Assembly: GCA_026388495.1 (NCBI GenBank)
Contig: JAPLJQ010000185.1
Location: 1 to 5,248 of the forward strand
Length of the DNA: 5,248 nt
DNA from: Deltaproteobacteria bacterium
GTDB taxonomy: Bacteria > Desulfobacterota > Syntrophia > Syntrophales > UBA2185
Direction of reading: 5' to 3'
The position numbers and the translations under genes were made by a program. The notes under the pieces are model-generated. The model saw only the letters and a program-made list of their open reading frames with translations, ran no database searches and was not told where the DNA came from. This document shows positions 1 through 5,112 of this stretch, piece after piece; within the stretch, counting starts at the first letter, position 1; each line of letters starts with the position of its first letter.

Positions 1-1157
1 ATTTCATTGATGATGCCGCCGGTCATGGCGTGCAGTCCTGCAATCTGTCTGCCTGAGCCCGTAACGCCCAACCCCACGATATGAATTTTGTCCGTCATCG
101 GGCCGAGTTGGGCGTGAAGATCGGCATAGCATTCCCTCGACGCCTGAACGGGATTTCCGTTGGTTCGCAGATAAACGGATGCAAGGATGTTGTCGTCACC
201 GGTTCGAAGCAGGACGGCTTTGGTTGTTGTCGATCCGACGTCTAGTCCGATAATGCAACGATCATTCTGCCGGGCAATCCCTCTGTCCGTGGTTTTGAAT
301 TCCACCATGTTGATAAAGCTTTTTAGGGGGGGAAGGTAAGAGAAGGAATTCCCCTCTCCCTTGAACAGGTTATTCATATCGGGGAAAATTGACGTTTCGT
401 GATCCAGGGCCCACAGGGCGGAACCCAACGCTTCAAAATAAGGAGCTTCCTCCGGTACGATCACATTCCTGATTTCTTTTTGAAGATAACGGATCATGAC
501 GGGATTTTGTGCCGTTCCCCCGATGATCATAATATCATTTCTGGGGATATGCTGGATAATTTCAATGATTTTTCCCGCCATCATTTCACATAAGCCGGCG
601 GCAATCCTGCCTTTTGGTATTCCTTTGTTTGTCGCATGGGTGCAGTCGCTCTTGCAAAATACACTGCAGCGACCTGAAACCCGGTACGGTTTTTCCGCAT
701 AAGCAAAACGGATGGCTTCTGAAATGGAGATCCCGATCCTCCGGAGTTGCTGGATAAAGAATTCTCCCGTCCCCGACGCACATTTGTTACCTGTCTGGAC
801 CGAACAGATTCTTCCGTCATTTCCGAGGATGTAAACCATGAATGTCTCTCCGCCGGCACTGATGACGGCATCCAGGTGTTTCTGATTACCATTTAAGTGT
901 AACAGCGCTGATTCTACGGCTTCCGGTTCCGAGATCGATGACAGGTTTACAAAATGCCTGAATTTTCTTCCTGTTACGGCTATCTTTTCGTACTGATTCG
1001 CTGGAAAGTTCCTGAAGGTTTCAAGAAGGGCCTCTCTGGGGTTTCCGTTGTGCGGTTTTACTTGTATGGATGTCCTGTGGAGATGACCTGATTCATCCCT
1101 CATAATGCCTACAGCCGATAGCGTCGACGCACCGATACAAATACCCAGGCTTTTCAC
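1..1157 (-). CDS. Large acyl-CoA dehydratase activase (BcrAD/BadFG/HgdC-type ATPase), N-terminal part, runs off the left edge
   Basis: Read from the sequence: 385 codons from GTG at 1157 to the window edge, no stop. The fold is the ASKHA-type ATPase of 2-hydroxyacyl-CoA dehydratase and benzoyl-CoA reductase activators, which use ATP to push low-potential electrons from a [4Fe-4S] cluster into the partner enzyme. Domain 1 (about residues 4-250) has GICIGAST at 5-12, NKCASGTGEFF at 124-134, GRCSVFCKSDC at 162-172 and GGTAQNP at 213-219. Cys126 and Cys164 correspond to the two cluster cysteines of HgdC. A linker (about 255-300) leads to a second copy that starts with GLDVGSTTTK at 304-313 and GVTGSGR at 364-370. 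Two N-terminal activase domains are the hallmark of the large (over 1000-residue) members, so most of the gene is probably missing here. GTG 1157 is chosen because AGGA lies 9 nt upstream and homologues begin just before LGI. An in-frame ATG at 1223 has no ribosome site and would include the promoter. The substrate of the partner enzyme cannot be told. Family assignment is very secure. Confidence 0.93.
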   Translation of the reverse strand, partial: MKSLGICIGASTLSAVGIMRDESGHLHRTSIQVKPHNGNPREALLETFRNFPANQYEKIAVTGRKFRHFVNLSSISEPEAVESALLHLNGNQKHLDAVISAGGETFMVYILGNDGRICSVQTGNKCASGTGEFFIQQLRRIGISISEAIRFAYAEKPYRVSGRCSVFCKSDCTHATNKGIPKGRIAAGLCEMMAGKIIEIIQHIPRNDIMIIGGTAQNPVMIRYLQKEIRNVIVPEEAPYFEALGSALWALDHETSIFPDMNNLFKGEGNSFSYLPPLKSFINMVEFKTTDRGIARQNDRCIIGLDVGSTTTKAVLLRTGDDNILASVYLRTNGNPVQASRECYADLHAQLGPMTDKIHIVGLGVTGSGRQIAGLHAMTGGIINE

Positions 1158-1166
1158 TTTTCTTAT

Positions 1167-1170
1167 TCCT
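1167..1170 (-). promoter_or_regulatory. Ribosome binding site deciding the GTG start of the activase
   Basis: AGGA on the minus strand, 9 nt before GTG 1157. It directly follows the 10-bp tandem repeat. It supports the GTG over the in-frame ATG at 1223, which has no purine-rich site ahead of it. Confidence 0.6.
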
Positions 1171-1190
1171 GACCGTTTATGACCGTTTAT
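1171..1190. repeat. Perfect 10-bp tandem direct repeat in the activase leader
   Basis: GACCGTTTAT occurs twice in immediate succession (ATAAACGGTC twice on the minus strand). It lies between the predicted transcription start (about 1197) and the AGGA site of the activase gene. The 10-bp period is close to one DNA helical turn, so a regulator could bind both copies on the same face. A recent slippage duplication is equally possible. Confidence 0.8.
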
Positions 1191-1203
1191 TGACTCGCAT
1201 TCT

Positions 1204-1231
1204 AATATAAACGATGCTTGCATTTTGTCAA
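1204..1231 (-). promoter_or_regulatory. Predicted sigma70-type promoter for the activase gene
   Basis: On the minus strand a perfect TTGACA (-35, 1231-1226) is followed after 16 bp by TATATT (-10, 1209-1204), which matches TATAAT at five of six positions. Transcription would begin near 1197 and give a leader of about 40 nt. This suggests the activase is transcribed independently of the FAH gene upstream. Found by eye, not by experiment. Confidence 0.65.
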
Positions 1232-1261
1232 TGACAAGACGCAACGGGACGCAGCCCGCCG

Positions 1262-2089
1262 CTACTTTTTGGTTTGTCTGTTATCGCCTTCTCTTTTCAC
1301 TGGGTTCGTTAATTGTCCGATGCTCTCGATGTCGATGGTAACCCTGTCGCCATCCCGGAGGTATACCGGGGGGTTACGAGTGAAGCCGACACCTTCCGGC
1401 GTGCCAGTTAAAATCACCGTTCCGGGCAACAGTGTCATGGACCGGGAAAGATCGCTGACAATGGTTGCCACGCCGAAAATCATGTCTGATGTGTTGGAAT
1501 CCTGAAGCGTATTGCCGTTTAAGATCGTCCGTATTCGCAGACTATCAGGATCCGGAATTTCATCACGGGTAACCAGGCAAGGTCCCAGGGGGCAGAAGGT
1601 ATCAAAACTCTTTCCCCTGGCCCATTGGGTCTTTTGTTTTTTCATCTGCCAGTCCCGTGCGCTGACGTCATTGGCACATGTGTAACCCAGGATGCAATCC
1701 ATGGCCTCATCGGGGGGAACGTTCTTGATCTTCTTGCCGATGATGATGGCAAGCTCTGCCTCGTAATCAACCTCCTGTGAGCCTGCGATGGGAAGAAGAA
1801 TGGGTGAGAGGTGTCCCACAACACTGGTTGTCGCCTTGATGAATAAGACGGGGATTTCAGGATGGGATATTTTAGTTTCATCGGCGTGCTTCCGGTAATT
1901 AAGGCCTAGGGCCAGGATGTTGCAGGGTTCTATGGGCGGCAGAAAACGCTTGATCCTTTCACGATTCGACGTGATTTCAAAGTCACCCAGCACGTTTCCC
2001 CGGATAACCCTGGATTCCTCCGGACATTGCGGGTCATAAAGACCTGTAAGTGTTTGACTGTTTTCAGATAGAAAACGTATGATTTTCAT
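1262..2089 (-). CDS. Fumarylacetoacetate hydrolase (FAH) superfamily protein
   Basis: A complete 275-residue soluble protein of the FAH superfamily, whose members cleave, hydrate, decarboxylate or isomerise 2-oxo acids using Mg or Mn. Residues 1-50 form the variable N-terminal segment and about 55-265 the FAH core. The core shows GLNYRKHADE (62-71), the metal-ligand pair E110 and E112 in VDYEAEL, D141 in CANDVSARD, K160 before SFDTFCPLGP, and TGTPEGVG (228-235). All catalytic landmarks are intact, and the length fits the bacterial FAHD1/HpcE-like branch (about 200-300 residues). The start is ATG 2089, with GGAGA at 2100-2096. Known activities in this branch include acylpyruvate hydrolase, oxaloacetate decarboxylase and 2-hydroxyhepta-2,4-dienedioate isomerase, and sequence alone does not separate them. 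The activase gene follows 104 bp downstream in the same direction, but with its own promoter, so a shared pathway is only a possibility. Confidence 0.92.
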   Translation of the reverse strand: MKIIRFLSENSQTLTGLYDPQCPEESRVIRGNVLGDFEITSNRERIKRFLPPIEPCNILALGLNYRKHADETKISHPEIPVLFIKATTSVVGHLSPILLPIAGSQEVDYEAELAIIIGKKIKNVPPDEAMDCILGYTCANDVSARDWQMKKQKTQWARGKSFDTFCPLGPCLVTRDEIPDPDSLRIRTILNGNTLQDSNTSDMIFGVATIVSDLSRSMTLLPGTVILTGTPEGVGFTRNPPVYLRDGDRVTIDIESIGQLTNPVKREGDNRQTKK

Positions 2090-2213
2090 GATTTTTCTCC
2101 AGCAGCGGGGCGATATGATTAAGACACTGTTTGCGCTTCCATTTACAGTATGTTAACATGCAATGCAATAATATTGTATTTTTTAAAACAGATCAGAATC
2201 AGGTAAAACAACA
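2090..2213. promoter_or_regulatory. Divergent intergenic region with palindromes and candidate promoter for the MCE operon
   Basis: This 124-bp AT-rich gap separates the FAH gene (leftward) from the transport operon (rightward). Visible elements are a perfect 10-bp palindrome ATGTTAACAT (2150-2159) and an inverted repeat CAATA-A-TATTG (2166-2176). For the plus strand, TTAACA (2153-2158) and TATTTT (2177-2182) are 18 bp apart and could form a weak sigma70 promoter starting near 2189. The only ribosome site before ATG 2214 is a modest AGG at 2201-2203. The palindromes overlap the candidate promoter, as an operator would. No convincing leftward promoter was found by eye. Confidence 0.4.
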
Positions 2214-2999
2214 ATGACCGCTGCCCTGGAATATGTCGGTAAAGCATGTCTGAATATGGCCAAGGCTTTTTATGATACCCTTTACTTTGCCATAACGGTC
2301 ATCTTAAAAATGGTCAGCCGGAGAAGCTATAACAGCGCCGTGAAAATGGTGCTCGTCAATCAGATATACTATACGTCCATGCAGATTCTGCCTTTGTTTA
2401 TAGGTATTTCCATTATATTTGGTTCTCTGATAATTGGCATTGTGTTTCAAATTATTAAGAACCTGGGTCTTGATGATTACCTGGGGCGCATCCTCATGGG
2501 TCTTGTCGTTACGGAGCTATCTCCATTTATTACGGTATTGCTGATTGCTCTTCGCTCGAGTTCTGCCATCAATACTGAAATTGCCGTCATGAAGGTGAAT
2601 AACGAGTTAAAAACACTGGAAGCGTTCAATATCGATGTGATCGACTACCTTTTTTTACCGAGAATCATCACCGGAGTTGTATCTGTTGTGCTCCTGAGCA
2701 GCCTCTTCTCCATCCTGGCGCTAACGAGCGGGATGTTGTTTTCTAAACTGATTTTTGGGATGAGTGTGGATGTTTATACAAATGTTTTATTAAAATCAGC
2801 CAATTTTTATGATATAGTGATATCCCTTATTAAATGTTCCACCTTCGGCTTTTTTATTACATTGATCCCAATACGGTTTGGCATGCGGGCTTCAAATGAG
2901 CTGACCAGTATTCCCGTCGCGGTTCTCAATGGCATGGTCAAGGTCTTTATTGCAATTGTTTTGATTGAGGTGTCGTCATTAATCTTGAGTTCAATATAA
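2214..2999 (+). CDS. MlaE-family ABC transporter permease (MCE lipid transport)
   Basis: A 261-residue inner-membrane protein of the MlaE (DUF140) family, the permease of MCE-class transporters that move phospholipids or other lipids between the inner and outer membranes. An amphipathic N-terminal region (about 1-45) precedes hydrophobic segments near 55-80, 93-114, 150-175, 200-223 and 238-259. The family core is clear: ELSPFITVLLIALRSSSAI (101-119) corresponds to the usual ELGPVLTALLVAGRVGSAI, and NELKTLEAFNID (130-141) followed by YLFLPRII (145-152) corresponds to the coupling segment EQIDALEVMGIDP...PR that contacts the ATPase. Length is normal for the family. It is the first gene of a four-gene operon, and its last 22 bases probably overlap the next gene. 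The strongly conserved coupling segment implies that it still engages an ATPase-like partner. The transported lipid is unknown. Confidence 0.92.
   Translation: MTAALEYVGKACLNMAKAFYDTLYFAITVILKMVSRRSYNSAVKMVLVNQIYYTSMQILPLFIGISIIFGSLIIGIVFQIIKNLGLDDYLGRILMGLVVTELSPFITVLLIALRSSSAINTEIAVMKVNNELKTLEAFNIDVIDYLFLPRIITGVVSVVLLSSLFSILALTSGMLFSKLIFGMSVDVYTNVLLKSANFYDIVISLIKCSTFGFFITLIPIRFGMRASNELTSIPVAVLNGMVKVFIAIVLIEVSSLILSSI
2967..2972 (+). promoter_or_regulatory. Strong Shine-Dalgarno site inside the end of the permease gene
   Basis: GAGGTG lies within the permease coding region. It is 5 nt before an in-frame ATT (2978) of the ATPase-like gene and is far better placed than anything ahead of TTG 3020 or ATG 3050. 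It is the main reason for proposing the ATT start, and it would couple translation to the permease. It could also be a chance match, because it encodes conserved-looking permease residues Glu-Val. Confidence 0.4.
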
Positions 3000-3466
3000 A
3001 GCTTTTTGAAAATGAAGGCTTGCTGAATGAGGCGTTGAATGATTTTACCATGCAAAACAAACAGTGCCTGGGTTTGGTATCGGTAAATATCCCGCTCATA
3101 TCAAATCTGGATGTCTGGGGCAATATTGCCCTGATCAGACAGTATCACCAGGATATGCATCAGGAGGAGGCGCGGCAGCTGGTTCTTCAATATCTGCGGA
3201 GGTATGGCATGGAAAGCATTGCCTCCAAGCGAAATCCCACACTGACACATGAGGAGCGTTTTTGTGTGATGCTTCTAAGGGCCGTAATGGTGGCTGACGC
3301 CGTCGTTGTGATTGACAGGCCTTTTCAGATTTTATCGGACCGTCAGGATGCCCGCTATATCCATGATGCCCTGAAAAAAGTTGATGATTTATATCAGGAG
3401 AGCCATATTATTGATTATACGTGGAATGCTCACAGGTACAGGGTAGAAAATGCCGAAAAAAGTTGA
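2978..3466 (+). CDS. Degenerate ABC ATPase-like protein in the MlaF position, lacking Walker A
   Basis: This gene fills the slot where MCE operons carry the MlaF ATPase. The frame is open from 2969. Recognisable ABC features, numbered from TTG 3020, are PLISNLDVWGNIAL (25-38), the stretch that follows the Q-loop in MlaF-like ATPases; EEARQLVLQYLRRYGM (49-64); LLRAVMVADAVVVID (85-99), the helix plus Walker B; and an H-loop-like strand HIIDYTWN (129-136). Catalytic elements are lost: no GxxGxGKST anywhere, Val in place of the Q-loop Gln, LTHEE (75-79) for LSGGQ, Arg100 for the catalytic Glu, and Trp135 for the switch His. Only Asp99 remains. The product is 148 residues from TTG 3020 or 162 from ATT 2978, against about 250 for a complete MlaF. 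ATT is preferred here because GAGGTG lies 5 nt upstream and the extra residues resemble the first ABC strands, but ATT starts are rare and TTG 3020 is the conservative choice. The gene overlaps both neighbours. It may be a docking pseudo-ATPase or a decaying gene. Confidence 0.7.
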   Translation: MNLEFNIKLFENEGLLNEALNDFTMQNKQCLGLVSVNIPLISNLDVWGNIALIRQYHQDMHQEEARQLVLQYLRRYGMESIASKRNPTLTHEERFCVMLLRAVMVADAVVVIDRPFQILSDRQDARYIHDALKKVDDLYQESHIIDYTWNAHRYRVENAEKS

Positions 3467-4319
3467 ATTTAAAGTTGGTGTGTTTGTCGTCATTACGACG
3501 TTATTGATTTTAACGTCTGTACTCTACATTGCTTACAGTAAGGGTTTTTTTTCGAAGGAAGATACGTTTACCATCTCTTCGAAATCCGGCGAAGAACTGA
3601 CGGAAGGGATGCCCGTCTATTTTTCGGGTTTTAAAATCGGCAGGATTGAAAAATTAGAACTGAGTGACCAAGGGGTGGTCCTGGTTAAGATAAGGATACC
3701 GGATCAACATGTGAAATGGATCAAATCGAGCAGTATATTCAGTATAAACAAGCCGCTCATCGGCTCCTCCAAACTCATCGTGACCACTCCCAATTTGAAC
3801 AGTCCCGCATTATCGTCTCAAAATATTCCCGAAATTGTGAGGATCGATAACATTGATGAAACGATTAAACGGGTGCAGCCAACGCTGGAAAAGGTGGATA
3901 AGGTAGTTTCAAATATTGAAAAAATTACGGCAAACCTGGCAAAGAAGGATTCTATCGTCGAAATGGTCGTTGGAGACCCGGAGAGTGCTCGATCGATTCG
4001 TGAATCAATCAAAACGACGCAGGGCATCCTGGCGAAAGTCGATACGTTATTGGCAAAAACGGATGACCAGGTTTACGGGAGCGATGGCGTCCTGCTTTTG
4101 GTCAGAAAAATTCTCAAGGATTTTATATTGAAACTGGAGAAAATGAATACCGCCCTCGATAATGTAACCAAAATGAGTTCGGATGCGGCTGATTCCACCA
4201 AGGATTTAAAATTATTGAGAGCGGAAATCGATTCAACCGTTAATGCCATCGGGAACCTGGTCAACGAAATTGATAAAAAAATACCCTTTAAAAAAGAGCC
4301 TGAGATCAAACTCCCATGA
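3450..4319 (+). CDS. MlaD-type MCE domain protein with a C-terminal coiled coil
   Basis: A 289-residue substrate-binding subunit of an MCE transporter, anchored in the inner membrane and facing the periplasm. A single transmembrane segment (about 9-29) follows a short basic N-terminus. The MCE domain (about 38-113) has the typical run EELTEGMPVYFSGFKIGRIE (48-67), a beta-rich centre, and the loop KPLIGSSKLIVTTP (101-114). Residues about 132-275 are rich in charged and hydrophobic heptad-like spacing and probably form a long helical or coiled-coil tail. That tail may multimerise into a tube, as described for related MCE proteins (inference). The start is ATG 3450, with AGGG at 3440-3443. It overlaps the end of the ATPase-like gene by 17 nt, and its stop overlaps the next start as ATGA, so translation is coupled through the operon. 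Length and layout are normal for single-MCE proteins. Confidence 0.92.
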   Translation: MPKKVEFKVGVFVVITTLLILTSVLYIAYSKGFFSKEDTFTISSKSGEELTEGMPVYFSGFKIGRIEKLELSDQGVVLVKIRIPDQHVKWIKSSSIFSINKPLIGSSKLIVTTPNLNSPALSSQNIPEIVRIDNIDETIKRVQPTLEKVDKVVSNIEKITANLAKKDSIVEMVVGDPESARSIRESIKTTQGILAKVDTLLAKTDDQVYGSDGVLLLVRKILKDFILKLEKMNTALDNVTKMSSDAADSTKDLKLLRAEIDSTVNAIGNLVNEIDKKIPFKKEPEIKLP

Positions 4320-4978
4320 AAAAACATATCATTGTGTTTGTTTTCCTGATGTTGATTGCCGGATGCGGGTCAAAACCGATTCCTGACTGGACGAATGCGG
4401 CATTTAATCAACTGGAGAATTTTAGAAAAAACTATCTGGCCGGCAAAACTCAAATCGCAGAGATTCACTTCAACAAAGCCGTTGAAGAGATTAAGAAAAG
4501 CGGTGACCTCGACATTCTTGCAAGGGCCTATCTCACGAAATGTGCCGTACAGACGGCGGTGCTTGAAAAAATGGATGACCGGGAATACCTGAGGATAGAC
4601 GCTGTGCAGCCGGTTCCTCAAAACCGAAGCTTCCATAAATTTTTAGGCGGAGACACGGCTCACGTGGAAGAAAAACTGCTGCCGGTACAATATCAGGGTT
4701 TCTTTATGGCTTACCGGAGCGACAGGTTTGCGGATATATCGGGTGAGATTTCAAAAATGGAGGACCCCCTTTCAAAGCTGATCGCGGCGGGCTTTCTTGT
4801 AAAGCAGGATAAATGTGACGAGGGGTGTTTGAAAATCGCCGTCGACACGGCTTCAAAAAACGGATGGAAGAAAGCTCTCCTCGTTTATCTTGAAAAGAGC
4901 CTGTCTTTTTATGAAATGCAAAAGGATATGGAAAAAGCGACAACGGTGCGAAAAAAGATTGAACTCATAAAGAATTGA
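4316..4978 (+). CDS. Probable outer-membrane lipoprotein of the MCE operon, helical/TPR-like
   Basis: A 220-residue lipoprotein. A basic start (MKKH), a hydrophobic core (5-14) and a lipobox LIAGC (13-17) predict lipidation of Cys17. The next residue is Gly rather than Asp, which favours the outer membrane under the E. coli Lol rule. The mature part is predicted all-helical. Residues 27-85 and 170-218 have TPR-like spacing of aromatic and small residues, for example the stretch around GWKKALLVYLEK (183-194). A CxxxC pair (Cys167, Cys171) is present, with Cys76 as a third. The ATG overlaps the MlaD-type stop (ATGA) and no good ribosome site is visible, so it depends on translational coupling. 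Lipoproteins in this last position are known in permease-ATPase-MCE operons of other Gram-negative bacteria and may receive lipid at the outer membrane. That role is inferred from context. I do not recognise a named family. Confidence 0.85.
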   Translation: MKKHIIVFVFLMLIAGCGSKPIPDWTNAAFNQLENFRKNYLAGKTQIAEIHFNKAVEEIKKSGDLDILARAYLTKCAVQTAVLEKMDDREYLRIDAVQPVPQNRSFHKFLGGDTAHVEEKLLPVQYQGFFMAYRSDRFADISGEISKMEDPLSKLIAAGFLVKQDKCDEGCLKIAVDTASKNGWKKALLVYLEKSLSFYEMQKDMEKATTVRKKIELIKN

Positions 4979-5014
4979 TGAACTCGTAAAAGGTCCGAAA
5001 ATCCCTACTTTGTC

Positions 5015-5035
5015 ATTCCGGACTTGATCCGGAAT
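5015..5035. repeat. Dispersed-type intergenic palindrome (ATTCCGGA-5-TCCGGAAT)
   Basis: Perfect 8-bp arms with a 5-nt loop (CTTGA), embedded in TGTCATTCCGG...CCGGAATCCAG. This is a widespread REP-like intergenic motif that I recognise from many proteobacterial and related genomes. It sits 36 bp after the lipoprotein stop. The downstream sequence CCAGTTCTTTT is T-rich but not a clean U-tract, so it could serve as a weak transcription terminator for the MCE operon. Only one copy is in the window, so its dispersed nature rests on recall. Confidence 0.65.
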
Positions 5036-5070
5036 CCAGTTCTTTTCAGTAGTTACATTTATTCTGGATA

Positions 5071-5089
5071 TTTAACCGCTGCAGTTAAA
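5071..5089. repeat. Small inverted repeat TTTAAC-7-GTTAAA upstream of the Rho_N gene
   Basis: Six-base perfect arms (5071-5076 and 5084-5089) flank a 7-nt centre that includes part of CTGCAG. It lies just ahead of the Shine-Dalgarno site of the next gene and could be an operator or a weak mRNA hairpin. AT-rich arms of this length can occur by chance. Confidence 0.3.
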
Positions 5090-5095
5090 ATCAGG

Positions 5096-5104
5096 TAAGG
5101 AGGT
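5096..5104 (+). promoter_or_regulatory. Near-perfect Shine-Dalgarno site of the Rho_N-domain gene
   Basis: TAAGGAGGT is complementary to the 3' end of 16S rRNA over nine bases and lies 8 nt before ATG 5113. It fixes the start and suggests high translation, in contrast to the weak sites in the MCE operon. Confidence 0.85.
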
Positions 5105-5112
5105 TATTCAAA

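Noticed and set aside
326..332. Run of seven G (seven C on the coding strand) in the activase linker, as a phase-variation tract
   Set aside because: The frame is intact across it and the encoded Leu-Pro-Pro-Leu is plausible in a linker. A 7-base run alone is weak evidence for slippage control.
399..892. Several 60-100 codon open frames on both strands within 399-892
   Set aside because: All fall inside the activase coding region, whose correct frame gives the family motifs NKCASGTGEFF and GRCSVFCKSDC. They are shadows.
1241..1262. CGGG...CCCG hairpin after the FAH stop as a terminator
   Set aside because: Only four Watson-Crick pairs plus wobbles, and no U-tract follows on the minus strand.
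1218..1505. Plus-strand 95-codon open frame opposite the FAH gene
   Set aside because: It lies antisense to a clearly coding FAH gene with intact family motifs, and its translation resembles no protein family.
3545..3552. Run of eight T in the MCE gene just after the membrane segment, as a slippery or phase-variable site
   Set aside because: It encodes ordinary Gly-Phe-Phe-Ser at the end of the transmembrane region, and there is no overlapping frame or stop arrangement that would make slippage productive.
4370..4943. Open frames on both strands overlapping the lipoprotein gene
   Set aside because: They overlap a gene with a clear signal peptide, lipobox and start-stop overlap with the MCE gene, and show no family features.
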